Origin: Epiperipatus broadwayi
Taxonomy: Eukaryota > Onychophora > Udeonychophora > Euonychophora > Peripatidae
NCBI GenBank assembly: GCA_028023455.1
Contig: JAQFVV010000280.1
Coordinates: 436,001-500,000, forward strand
Direction: 5' to 3'
Length of the DNA: 64,000 bases
Part shown: positions 21,801 to 32,640 of the stretch, piece after piece
Numbering within the stretch: position 1 is the first letter of the stretch
How the letters are laid out: the number at the start of each line of letters is the position of its first letter
The notes under the pieces: model-generated
What the model saw: only the letters and a program-made list of their open reading frames with translations
What the model was told of the DNA's origin: nothing
The model's database searches: none
Position numbers and translations under genes: made by a program

Positions 21801-22589
21801 GATAACTGTGATTTTAAAAAAATATTAAACAATTTTAAAAAATTAGAAAATAATAAAAATGAAATTTAAATTTTTTAATACGTTATACTTACACTAAATA
21901 CACATTTATGTATAAGTATGCTTATATTTTCAACATTTGTGTTAAAAATGTATATTATATTACAAATCATTATTATCTATCAATTTCAGTATTCATACTA
22001 TAATTTGGAAACAAATGTTATGGATAAAGGGAACTACTGGTATATATAAATTTAATTTGCATTTATTTGATAATTTTATTCATAATATAAATGCATGTAT
22101 TCTTATTTAAATTGACAGACATTAAAGTAAAATTAACACAGTATGGTAAATGAATTAACATATATTCACATTTTAAAATAAAACTTAAAAAAATAATAAT
22201 AATAATTAAATACTTATGAATAAAAAATAATTAAAGAATTTATTTTAGGGAAAGTCATGGGACACTCACAAGTCAAAAGTGTTAGATTAAACTTTGATCC
22301 AAGAACTTTTAGCTCTTGGATCTGTTATTTTTACTGCTGCCTGAATACCATGGCTTCTTGAATAACCAATCATTCATTTATTTTATTATAGTTTTATTTT
22401 TCCCTACCAAAAATAAAAATTGGAAAGATAAAAAACAAATCTCTAAATGATATGACATAGCAATGTTTTAACTTTTTAAAAATAGATTTTGGATTAAGAT
22501 TAAAGGGGGGGGGGGGATAAGAAACTAATCATGGATTTTTCATTATGATTAAGTATAAATAAATATAAAGAATGTATTTATATTTTCCT
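21801..22589. other. NPC2 intron 1: nothing recognised
   Basis: A+T-rich sequence with a run of about 12 G near 22504-22515. Confidence 0.45.
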
Positions 22590-22669
22590 CACATTTTCAA
22601 CCATTAATCCAATTAATGCTCTCCATAATTTCTTCTCTCGACATCACTATATTTACAATCTTTTGGAAT

Positions 22670-22960
22670 TAATTACAAGGACTTGAACACAGACTTTCAA
22701 GCTCCCTTCAACTATTTACTCTATCTCATACAACCTATATACATGCCCCACACACATGTGAAAAAGATAAGTGACCTTCAATATACATATTTCGTCCTAA
22801 ACCAGTACTCATCAGTTGGTATAGATCATCATCTCCTACATACACATATATAATCAGTGCTTGGTTTATATTACAATAGCAAATCTTCAAATTTTAATGG
22901 ACAGGCTTCAATCTACTCCATCCTCCAACTTTTCAGCCATCCATGCAAATCTGATAAATG
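22670..22960 (-). mobile_element. Hammerhead-bearing SINE-like element, copy in an RTE LINE
   Basis: Flanked by a 13-bp perfect direct repeat, AATCTTTTGGAAT at 22657-22669 and 22961-22973, which belongs to the interrupted RTE sequence, so both the insertion and its target are visible. On the minus strand it runs through TTGAAGCCTGTCCATTAAA, the hammerhead (22820-22774), a weakly tRNA-like segment and GTGTTCAAGTCC (box B-like, about 22680-22692), ending without a poly(A) tail. It is 5'-shorter by about 55 nt than the copy at 14341. Likely mobilised by target-primed reverse transcription; the helper is unknown. Confidence 0.75.
22774..22820 (-). ncRNA. Hammerhead ribozyme motif (type I, short stem III)
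   Basis: On the minus strand the core is CTGATGA (22815-22809), then stem II GTACT-GGTTT-AGGAC with one A-G mismatch, then GAAA (22793-22790). Stem III is ATA-TG-TAT, with predicted cleavage after A22782. Stem I forms between ACCAA (22820-22816) and TTGaaGGT with a two-base bulge. All invariant core bases are present. The copy at 14543 has G-C where this one has the A-G mismatch, so the ancestral stem II was GTGCT/AGCAC. Confidence 0.75.
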
Positions 22961-23830
22961 AATCTTTTGGAATATAATTTAAAAATTCAATTGTCCATCC
23001 ATTGGCATATCTTCTAGCAATGTAACTATCCCAGTTATATTTAAGTCTCTTAACTTTTTAAAGATGTTAATGGCATCTGTTTTTTGATCCATGCATTTCA
23101 TTTTAGATCCCTTCTTGTTACTCCCAACATAAATCTCTTCATACTTCATGATTAATTTTAAGACTCTTCTGAAAAGCAATTAAACTTCAATTCCATATGT
23201 AAAAACACATCTATTAAAAACCTTTACAATTATAGAGGTATATTTTATTTGTTATTTTTATCAAAAGCACTACAACCAAAATTTAATTCTGATTAAGTTC
23301 ATCCATTATGTTTCCATTTATATTAATAACCTGACCAAAGTATTTGTAATTGTTAATTTTTACCCAATTCATTATTATCATTCTTTACTTTCTCCTTAAG
23401 TCCTTTCAGCATTTATCTTCTGTTTTACTTTCTGCATTCATCTGATAGCTCTTATATCATTTTCTGAAGCATTATCTGTAAAAACAACCACATCTACAAA
23501 ATTTAAATGAACTAAAATCTCCATTCATTTTTATTTCCTTAAGTTTTCTTATCAATGTGAATCTTCTTAGTGTCACCATATAATTTAATCACTGCTAATC
23601 CATATCTACCAAAGTTTCAAAGCTTTTACTGCAGAAAATGTTTATAGACTCAAATACATAATGTTTAATCTAAAGCAAATTGGCAACTCATATTTATTAA
23701 TTCTTCATATATCTTTTTATTATTTGAGTATTATCTATTAAAATCACTTTTAAATCCATTATGCTCTTTTGGTTGGTTTGAGTTCAAATATCTCTGAAAC
23801 AATACGAGTTAAAAAACTGAAAAGTTTGTT

Positions 23831-24989
23831 CAAAAGTACCCAGGAAAATAGTCATCATACTTGTAAAGCTAGCTATGACTGATGAATGTAAATGGACTTG
23901 CACTTATCAATTGTAATCTCAAGCAGTGCTGACTCATCCCTCCAAGCTAACTTCTGATAAATCATAAAACAGCTGAAAGAATGTTTTACCCCCAAAATTT
24001 CTGATTATAATTCAAATTTATAACTCTAACCTTTGAAATGGAAATAGTAATGAGAAAGCAATTAATTATATGTCTAACCTCTGGAGGATGGTTTTGACCT
24101 ATGATTTCAAAATGTTTCTCATACGGTCCAGAGAGACTAGTTCATATGACTAAAATCTGAGGATCAAATTATCCCAGTACAACCTTTGAATCTGCTATCT
24201 CCCAGGTATCCCTAGAAGAAAGAATGGCTAATCAGACTTCATCTCTATTAAAAATAATATCAGAAATAAAAATGACTGAACAGAAATAAAATCAGAGAGT
24301 AGATTAGTTGTTTTCTTAAACAAACAGTTCACAAAAAAACCAAATAAAAAAAAAAACCTGTTACTGTTGTAACCAAGCTTACATGTATATCCAGTGATGA
24401 TTTGTTTGTTTTTCTAAAATTATATTGGACACAGAAAATAACCTGTTTATTAGTTTGTGTTATAAAAAACTAAGTTAACAGTTATTTAGAAAAGAGCTAA
24501 ATATGCAAACCGTTAAAGAGTAACCTAAAATGAAAGGCTATAAAACATCATCACTAATGACACTTCCATAACAAAAGAGAATGACATTGGCTCTATGGTC
24601 TCCTTTGTTTCAAACAACTATTGGGCAAATATTAAAAATCAGAGAGCAGATCCCCAACCAACTTGCCAAAGCAAATTAATCATATTATTAAGAGAGATGT
24701 TGGAGAAAGTTCAAAAAGACTACAATTGCCCTTGATAGTATCTTGTTGGACTATAATTGGTTCAAATCCTTAGATCAGAAATTGGCAGATTTTTGCAAGA
24801 CAAGGACTACTTGTAATTTTCCCCAATTGTCATGATCATTCATCTATGTATTATAATTTAATAATAATTACAAATAATATTAATTTTTTATCAAAAAATG
24901 TAATATATATCAAAAAATCAGTATAAAATATAAATTCCAAATAGAAGCATGGAAATTTATTAAGTTGTCTAAGATTTGCGCTGTACACT
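23831..24989. other. NPC2 intron 1: nothing recognised
   Basis: Slightly less A+T-rich in 24050-24250 and 24560-24800. No frame or repeat family was identified there. Confidence 0.4.
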
Positions 24990-26160
24990 GTTCACTAATC
25001 TTGATTATCTGGGTACATATTTAAGTAACGTGTGAGGTGAAGCAGAATTTTGACTTAATTACATTCATTGAAAATGTAGGCTCATACAGATGCAACTATT
25101 TTTTTAAAATAACTACTGGCTCTAGTCTAGTAAATTCTTGGAAATGTCTCTCAAATTCAGAATAAAGAGTTACTATTTTCTTATATTTATTTTTGACAAA
25201 TGTATTTCCATTTGAAATGTTTCAGTTCATTCTTCATGAACAGTAGATAATAGCTTTTTATTTTGTTTTTTCCTTGCAATTGCAAATTCAAAATTTGTTA
25301 AAATAATGATGTCAGCAATGAAAGCTATATCCATCAACCAAATAATATCACTAAGTTTGATATACCCTTCACCTCTTGACTTTAAATTTTTTTTTATCTC
25401 TATAGCAGATCTCTGATACTTTTTAAAAATATTCCTAGATTTACTCCATGAACACCATACTCAAATTTTCTTCTAGTTGAGCCTGAAGCATTCTCCTCAA
25501 TGGAGTTCACAGTTTTCAATCAAATTCCTATAATTTAAGCATAATGAGAATTTTATAATAGAAGGCCTGCTAATGAATAATGCAATAATTTGAAAAAAAT
25601 CTGGAAAATCATCATTTCTGGATACATAACCAAAAATTCATTGAGTTTTCCAGTCATTGATGGTGTCTCACAATTTACCATCAATACAATTTTATAAAGT
25701 GGAATTTTTTCCTCCTCTATATATTTTTTTTAAAATGCTATAAACATCTTCCTCGTGCTTTAATAATTCTTCTATCATATTCATATCCTTAAAAACAATT
25801 CTTATAAAAATACAAAGCTGAGGAGTATAAAATATGTCAAGAAGTTCATCAAACTGCAAGGAAAAAACAAATGCAGTTAGTATCATCGATTAGTTGTTCA
25901 ATAAAATCAAAAATTTTAATTGTTGTATGACATGTGACAATTCTACAGGAAAGTAAGTCTTTATAGCAGATATTATTTCATTTTTGTTCTTTAATGAATC
26001 AAACAATGAACCTTCCTTTGACTTCTAGAAATGCTTTTTTTATCATTTCCCCATTTGCAAAAGATTTATGTTTTGTTAACAAATAACTCATATGAAATGA
26101 TAGAACTGTTGCAGCTTTATATGATGCTAGTCGATTAATTGTGATTTAAATTCTTTTAAT
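24990..26160 (-). pseudogene. hAT transposase relic (ZBED5-like)
   Basis: Reading the minus strand across frame breaks gives, in order, ASYKAATVLSFHMSYLL with KSFANGEMIKKAF (about 26140-26030), a 64-codon frame at 25692-25886 with LQFDELLDIFYTPQLCIFI, then LSDIIWLMDIAFIADI and finally SEFERHFQEF (about 25170). This is the order of blocks in hAT transposases related to ZBED5 and similar domesticated proteins; the second block holds the region of the first catalytic Asp. No zinc-finger N-terminus or matching inverted ends were found. Dead element. Confidence 0.65.
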
Positions 26161-26835
26161 TTTTATTTGAGTAATTTGTTTCTTAAAGGAAAATATTTTT
26201 TTGAAAATTGAATGCATGATTTTAAAATATCTTTCAACATTTCTTTTTTTTTTTTTTTTGAAAGTGAACCACATGCATGATATCTATATCAGACACATTC
26301 TGCATTTACAGTTGTGAAGAAAACTGTCCTTTCTATTCTCTATTAAAATTGTATATCTTTTCTTTCTTTGCACTTATTTCAGCATTATATCCCTCTTTTA
26401 AAATATGATAAAATACTATTTTTTTCACAATATAACTCAAGTTAAATTTTTTTTCATCTTAAACAACAAAAAAAAAACGTTATCGGCTTCACAACTAAAC
26501 ATATTCAATATTGACTATTATGCTTTTGCATTGCATAGTGACAAACAGATGAATTTGTAATCAGTATATATATCAATGTGCATTTTGAAGACGTGGATTA
26601 TCCAATTCTTCAGATAACTTGCCTGAAAATACATAACAGCCTCAATTGTGAAGAGCCAATTCTCACCTGTAGTAGTTGTATATAAGCAAAAAATGTATTT
26701 CTTTTAGGTATAACTATTTAATTTCGTGTAATGTAGTTGGTTAAGATTATTTTTCTTTTAATTCAAGTGGTCACACTAATATTTCTTTGTGATCTCTAAT
26801 GGATTGCAATTAATGTTTTGTCCATCACCTTAAAC
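26161..26835. other. NPC2 intron 1: nothing recognised
   Basis: May hold the decayed N-terminal part of the hAT relic. Contains a T run at about 26245-26260. Confidence 0.4.
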
Positions 26836-27294
26836 TAGTGTTTGGCAAACTTTTTAACATGAAGAGCCATTTTGTTTAAATCCCCACCCCATCCCAATCC
26901 TCCATTAAAGAAAAACAAGGAGAGAGATAAAAAATATGATCATGAAAAATATAAATTTCTGAATGATTATGAATATATTTAAACATTTATTTTAGTAATA
27001 CAAATATAATAGAATCTGTATATGTCCTAACAAAAATAAAAATTCACTTAAAAATAAACAAATAATAAAACAAAAAATTACTTTACAGTTTAATTTATTC
27101 TCAAATTTCTAATACACAATAATTACTATTTTATAATAAGGCTAAATTCAAGAAACAACATTGTAATGCATATTTTTCCTCTCCTAAAATCATCAAGATA
27201 TTTATTTACAAATTATAAGAAATAAAAACTGTGCTAATCATGATAAAAAGTGCCATGAGATTGGGATCAAAGAGCCATAGTTTGCTGACTATTG
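26836..27294. mobile_element. Decayed hAT-like MITE
   Basis: The left end TAGTGTTTGGCAAACTTTTT...GAGCCAT and the right end AGAGCCATAGTTTGCTGACTATTG are imperfect inverted repeats of hAT type (CAGTG/CACTG). The possible 8-bp flanks (ccttaaac, cctcacca) match only in part. About 460 bp, non-coding. Confidence 0.55.
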
Positions 27295-27324
27295 CCTCAC
27301 CATTCATTAATCAGTGTGAACTAA

Positions 27325-29530
27325 GTCTCTATGATCATAACAGATTTTAAAAAAGAATATGCCAAAATCGTTGAACTGGGTTTGGACTTTTATTAAAGAA
27401 TGCCCAGCTATTTACGTATATGCAAACAAGTCTATCCATTCTTCCTGTTAGTCATTACCTTCTGCTTTGAAAAAAATATTCAATGAATTGAGGTGACTAC
27501 ATATCAACAGAATCACTGAAATGATATTTTATTCTGAATGGATTACATCAACACTATTCATTATTAAAAATAATGAAGAAATATGCATGTGCAAGGATTG
27601 TTGTTGCAGTTTAAATAAAGCATTGTCACTTGGTATCTTTTCATCAGTAAAACAAATACTTTTAATTTTAGCTAATGTAGAATGTTACCTATTTGCAACT
27701 GTTTTCAAAGCATTGTCAATCATTACTCATGAATAGTTTTTCAAGTTAATAGATTGTTATTTGAAATTAAAATAACTTCAGCCATATTCAAATTTATTGG
27801 TTGATCAATTTGCAGTTGGAATATCTGGGGCTATCCTTATTTCTGATAATTTCATGATGTAGCCAAGTGTATAAAGCAATATCTGGAGATCATCAGAAAG
27901 TTTTAAATAAATCTGAGGAAGTTGGGATTAAAAATAAATCCTATTAAATGTGTGTTTAAAAGAAAAGAAATAGAATTTATTAATTTTAAAGTTATAGTGC
28001 AGGGAATTTTTCCAATAAAAAAAAAAAGGAAAAAAACAAAACCTCCCACTAATAAAAGTTTTCCTGGAACTTTTTAATTATTACGAGAGTTTATTCACAT
28101 AAATCAGAAGCAGCCAAATCTTCATATTGGTTGCTAGACAAAAAAAAAAAAAAGGGGGGGGGGGCATATTGTACTAAATAAAATCCAGCTGTTAACAAAT
28201 TAAAAAGCTAATAGCTAATACAAAGCGTTAGTCCATAATGATCCAAGGATGGAATAAGTTTCTTATGCACATTCTTCACCACTAGGTGTAAAACAATCTT
28301 AGCATGCAATAATTAAGATGGGAGATCTATTGCGTTTATCTTAACTGCAACTAGAAAAAAATTATTTTCAAATTGGTAGAGAAGCCCTTTCCTTAGTCAT
28401 AGGCATTAAAAAATTCCATCAATATGTTGATGGAAGATTACATTATCTTGCAAACTGATCAAAAACATTAATAGATATATTTATTGCTAAAAAGGGTCTC
28501 CTATCTATTATACCTACAACTTTCTAAATGCATACTATTTGAAATAAAACATATAGAGGGAAGGAAAAAAAATTTCCATGTCTATTTATTCAGTGGAATA
28601 TTAGGTAAAATTTAATTTAAAATGGGGAAAAAGCAAATGATTAATAGTATCAATTTTTTAGTAAAAAGATTAACAGTAATACAAATGACAATAGGAATAT
28701 CAGTTACTGAAAAAATGGATAATGTCAATTAACAAACTGTATAAAATAAATACAATATCTTTTAATGGGAAAACAATAATTATCCACTGAAAATAAATGA
28801 CATTATGAGACACAAGAGTTGTTGTTTGGTCCAGAGTCCACAAATGATTATTAATACTTATTATATTGTATTCACTCTAGGATAATAAATGAAAATGTTG
28901 AGTGGTCTTATATAGATTCGAATTTAAAATCACAGGTCCATCAATGACGACAATATCGAATAAATCAAATACTTAGCTAAGACAGGGACCAACCCTTGAT
29001 CTCAAGTCTCGACGTGATGCCAGTCTATGCAAAGACAAAATTCCTCTTTGTTATAGATGCCTTCTCCAAGTAATTAGACATAGATATGTTTTTCCCACAC
29101 AATAGCTACTATTGAAGAATTGAGAAAAACATTTGCTCTGCAGTTCCCCAATGGCTATAGTTTCCAATAATAAAATAATCATTACAGTGAGTCAATTTAG
29201 AGACTTTTATACAAATAATAAAATCAAATATATATTAACACTACTTTCACCAGATGGTGTAAGAAGCCAAGAAAAAAACAGGTGATTAAAATATACGTTT
29301 AACAGAATCCAGTACAGTACTAATAATACACTGCATAATATTATCTATCACAATAAATTGCCAGCTAAATTTTAATGAAATATACTCTAAAAACTAAGTT
29401 ATCAAGAATTAGATTTAGAACATACTTGCAAAAACAAAGCAGTAAATCATAGTTATTTCATAGAAAAAGTATTGTGCCAAATATAAACGGGAAAATGTTG
29501 GATTCCAACCACGATAAACGCCACAAGAGG
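27325..29530 (+). pseudogene. Ty3/Gypsy pol relic (RT, RNase H, integrase)
   Basis: Despite many stops and frameshifts the Gypsy pol order can be followed. First the RT fingers, YSEWITSTLFIIKNNEEICMC (27521 frame), then a LRKLGLKINPIKCVFKRKE-like block near 27910. Then RNase H, IGREALSLVIGIKKFHQY near 28370-28410. Then the integrase core, FLFVIDAFSK near 29040-29070, with ATIEELRKTFA and GVRSQEK after it. A C-terminal block lies near 29340-29530. gag, protease and LTRs were not found. This is a second Gypsy lineage in the locus, much older than the one at 8.7-15.5 kb. Confidence 0.68.
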
Positions 29531-30583
29531 TCAGCACTTATAATAATAATATAAAGATTACGTTGTGTGGAAATGGGATGGAGCAGAATATGGGAAAACT
29601 TAGACTGGGGAATGGAAAATAAAGTAGCTAACAGGTTTCTCTGGCATAATTGTTGAGAGATTCTTGACTCCGTTTAAGGAGAAGCTACAGTACATCACAT
29701 CACATCCAGTTTAAGGAGAAGCCACATCACATCACATCACCAGTTACATTTTGACTACAGCCAACCAGAAGTGTCTGATAGTGAATCGTACTAGATAGAC
29801 TCGGTGAATTATCAATCAATACTACTAGCAAGTAATGAAAATCTGGTCCATGTCAAACCTTCATCAGTATGAATGACAATCATGACAACTATCAAAAGAA
29901 GCATGCGAAAACTATCAAAGCATGTAATAAGGATTTAGAAAACTCATCCGGTTTGTAATATCTTGAAATAAGAAAGTGACAACCAATGGTTTGCTATGAA
30001 ATAAAGCTAACAATTATAATTGCGAATAATTATCCTAAAGCTACTGTATGAACTACTAATGCAATATATGAGCGGGTTTTCTTAAAGAAATTCATTCTTT
30101 TCTGCTTATAGCGAGTCATAATAGTGATAAAAGCAAACACAATTAAGCAATATACAACGATACATTAGTCGGAGAATATTACACATGGCAATAATTTGAA
30201 TTGTCGAAATGGTAAAAGAACTACTGATATGTACAAATACACTTTTGCGGCAACGATATGTTGAGACGTATAATCTTATGCTTTATAGGAAAAGTTTCAC
30301 TACCGCCTTTCTGATGTAAATGATTCATCTATCTTATAGTACTTCTAAATATTAAATGAACTTACAAATGTGATCAAAGATTTGTTACTATTTCTAAGTA
30401 GAATAAATGCGTAAAATATACTAAAGGATTCACTGGGATTGATTGTCGTATTAAATGTAATAGACCGCTTCTAAAACAATTAAGAAATACTGAAAGTATT
30501 AATTTGAGATATTATACTATGAAAATGATATCTTTATTTTAAAATATATATACAGTATAATAAAAAATAAAAATTTTACATAC
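29531..30583. other. NPC2 intron 1, first part: no gene found
   Basis: Holds a small repeat at about 29680-29745, in which gtttaaggagaagc and several acatc units recur. Otherwise A+T-rich unique-looking sequence. Confidence 0.45.
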
Positions 30584-30680
30584 CACAATCTTTGAATATT
30601 GTGCCTAATGATAAGTGATTGTTTAATACCGCAAATATTATATATAATAAAAATAAAACAAATCTTACAAAAGGGTCCAT
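30584..30680 (-). CDS. NPC2: NPC2, exon 1 (signal peptide)
   Basis: The ATG at 30680 opens MDPFVRFVLFLLYIIFAVLN, a hydrophobic signal peptide of about 25 residues, followed by mature-protein sequence TIFKDCG with the first conserved cysteine (Cys32). The 97-bp coding part ends in phase 1 at TTGTG|gtatgt. The ATG context on the minus strand is attaccATGG, with G at +4. It is the only start upstream of the signal peptide in this frame that I could see. The protein would enter the secretory pathway and reach the lysosome or haemolymph. Confidence 0.9.
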
Positions 30681-30800
30681 GGTAATCTTTTTTACTTTAA
30701 AAAAATATAAAAAAGTAGATCGCGTGATATCAGTTGTAGGTAATCAACTTCCGAGAAACTGATGTGATGCGAAGTGCTTTGCTTGCTTATGCCCTCTAGT
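30681..30800 (-). promoter_or_regulatory. NPC2 5' untranslated region and probable promoter
   Basis: Upstream of the start codon the minus strand holds about 70 nt of A/T-rich leader and then a G+C-richer patch with the only CpGs nearby (ATCACGCGATC, TCTCGGAAG, CTTCGCATC). Transcription probably starts in or just above this patch. No TATA box is evident and the exact start is unknown. Confidence 0.4.
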
Positions 30801-31302
30801 GTTTTTATAATTAAACTGATATAATTCCAATTTCTCATAACATAGTTATTCTGAAAGTTTTTAAGTCAATCTAAAAAAAAGAAAAAAACTCTAAAATATG
30901 TTTTTGAACATTTATTTTTTATTATCTTTGATTATTTTTACTAAGCCTCTTTCTAACAGCACTTTGAATTTTAAATTCTCGTAAAGTTTTCTTATAAGTC
31001 CCTCCCCCGCTTTTTTTTTTTTTTTATATATTCCTGAATATACCTTGAATTATGATCTATTTATTTTGCTTTTATCATTTTCTTCCAAAACTACGTTTTC
31101 AAAATCATCAATTGAATTACACACAAGTACCATAAAAAATATTGCATTCTGAAGTAGAATGCCTATTGAAAAAATTTCACGCAAGCCCACATACTGTTTA
31201 AATATTTTAATACCATTACTATGATTAAGATACAATATAAGAAATATATTTACTTAAAATGTTTTAATTATAAATTTTATTAAACGCTCACTATTATTTC
31301 AG
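30801..31302. other. Upstream of NPC2: nothing recognised
   Basis: A+T-rich, with a T run at about 31011-31024. Not coding. Confidence 0.45.
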
Positions 31303-31436
31303 TAATAGTTTTAACAAGGCTGTAAACCTTAGCAATGAGCGTCTGAAAAAATCGTCACTAGGGACCTCTGTAGGTCCCTAGTGACGATTTTTTCAGACGC
31401 TCATTGCTAAGGTTTACAGTCTTGTTAAAACTATTA
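31303..31436. mobile_element. Near-perfect 134-bp palindrome (MITE-like)
   Basis: Arms 31303-31367 and 31372-31436 are reverse complements with one mismatch in 65 positions (G/A in AACAAGGCTGT against AACAAGACTGT), separated by a 4-nt loop, CTGT. TA sits at both outer ends, as expected for a Tc1/mariner-type target duplication. The RNA from either strand would be a long hairpin. Confidence 0.8.
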
Positions 31437-32301
31437 TTAAAATGTTTTAGAAGTATTGTTTTAAAATGTAGAGTTGATTGCAAGGCTTCAAAAGCCTAAA
31501 TGATAATAAATTAGGTCCATTTTGATTTGAAATTCTCTTGATGGCTGTTGATTATTTAAATAGGGTTATAATTTACTAATGCATGATTCTATTTTCACCA
31601 ATTGAGTACAACATTTAATATATAAGAGATAGGTGAAGAACAGCAATTATCGTAGACATGCACAAAAATATATCAATAGCAGTCATTCATGTGATCATTT
31701 CAACTACAAGGATAAACAAAAAATAATAAAACAGATATTTGTTTTGTAATAGCTATACACACCAATCTATCAAACACAAAATAGCTTTGCATAGAGAAAA
31801 TCCTGGTACATTTTGTTTATTTTATATTTGTTATGCTGCCTTTTAACTTCTGTATTAAATATTGTTCCTTGTGAAAAACTTCACCACTGTGAATAATTGT
31901 ATATTTTTATTCCATTTTATTGCCAGTCATATTTTCCAAATGAAAGTAATCTTTATTACATTTCTTTTATATGTTTCTTTCTTTTTTTTTTTGACATTCT
32001 TTTTATTTTTCAATGCAATTTAGAATACAATTTTTTCTATTTCTTGAAAAACCATTATGAAGTCTACTACATCCAGGCAAGGGCCAGCTGATTGCAATTG
32101 TGCCTATTCATTTCAGAGTCACAAACTAGAATAGTAGCATCAAATACTTAGTAATCAAAATTAGCAAGATAGAGATACTTAGTAACCAAAATGAGCAAGA
32201 TAGAGACATGGGATTACTTAATTAGATCCTTGAATAAACATGATAGACATGGTTTATGTACAATGTTTGCAGACATATCAATAAGAAACCATATAACTTA
32301 C
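31437..32301. other. No gene found
   Basis: A+T-rich spacer. A short direct repeat, ttagcaagatagagatac and tgagcaagatagagacat, lies at about 32160-32210. Confidence 0.4.
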
Positions 32302-32316
32302 ATAAAATAAGGTCAA

Positions 32317-32625
32317 AACTCTCTATACATTAATGCCACCCTGGGCCAACCAGAGTAATCAATGGATGCCAGAAGGCTTGTGCATAAAATCCCTATCTAG
32401 TGCCTACTCATCCAATATCCCCAGACTAGTTTCTGGCTTGTGGCCATCATCAGTGAGGAGCCTTGGATCTGAGAGCACTGCACCTAGATCTTAGGATCTA
32501 ATGCAACCCTCCAGCACAAGCTTTCTGGCATCCATTGATTACTCTGGTTGGCACAGGGTACCACTACTGAGTTTTGCCTTTGTTTACAACAACTATGTGC
32601 TAGTACAAGAGATGGTGATTATGTG
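32317..32625 (-). mobile_element. Rod-folding retrozyme-like insertion
   Basis: Flanked by the 15-bp perfect direct repeat ATAAAATAAGGTCAA (32302-32316 and 32626-32640), so it is an insertion of about 309 bp. Nearly all of it is self-complementary: arms 32335-32384 and 32514-32563 pair over about 50 bp with few mismatches, and pairing continues inward (GCAT...ATCTAG..TGC) to the hammerhead at the apex. No poly(A) tail and no coding capacity. The unit resembles animal retrozymes in size and ribozyme, and shares GAAAC, then GTCTGGGGATATT, with the insertion at 8777-9241. Confidence 0.78.
32410..32468 (-). ncRNA. Hammerhead ribozyme motif (type I, complete core)
   Basis: On the minus strand, outer stem I ATCCA (32468-32464) pairs with TGGAT (32414-32410) and inner stem I TCCTCA (32459-32454) with TGGGGA (32423-32418, one G-T pair). 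The core CTGATGA (32453-32447) leads into a perfect stem II, TGGC-CACAA-GCCA, then GAAA (32433-32430). The short palindromic stem III is ACTAGT, and predicted cleavage follows C32424 (triplet GTC). Every invariant core base is present. A two-base-pair stem III with a palindromic sequence is the form that works best as a dimer in Penelope-like and retrozyme hammerheads. Confidence 0.82.
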
Positions 32626-32640
32626 ATAAAATAAGGTCAA

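Larger units (their letters stand above)
22590..23830 (-). pseudogene. RTE LINE copy, 5'-truncated, interrupted by a hammerhead element
   Basis: From 22961 to about 23830 the minus strand matches the RT and C-terminal region of the RTE element. From 22669 down to about 22590 it resumes with the element's 3' end (GATTAATGGTTGAAAATG). The 291-bp hammerhead element at 22670-22960 separates the two. The coding region has many stops. Confidence 0.72.

Noticed and set aside
23885-23930. CTGATGA on the plus strand as a further hammerhead core
   Set aside because: No GAAA box at a suitable distance and no stem II can be drawn.
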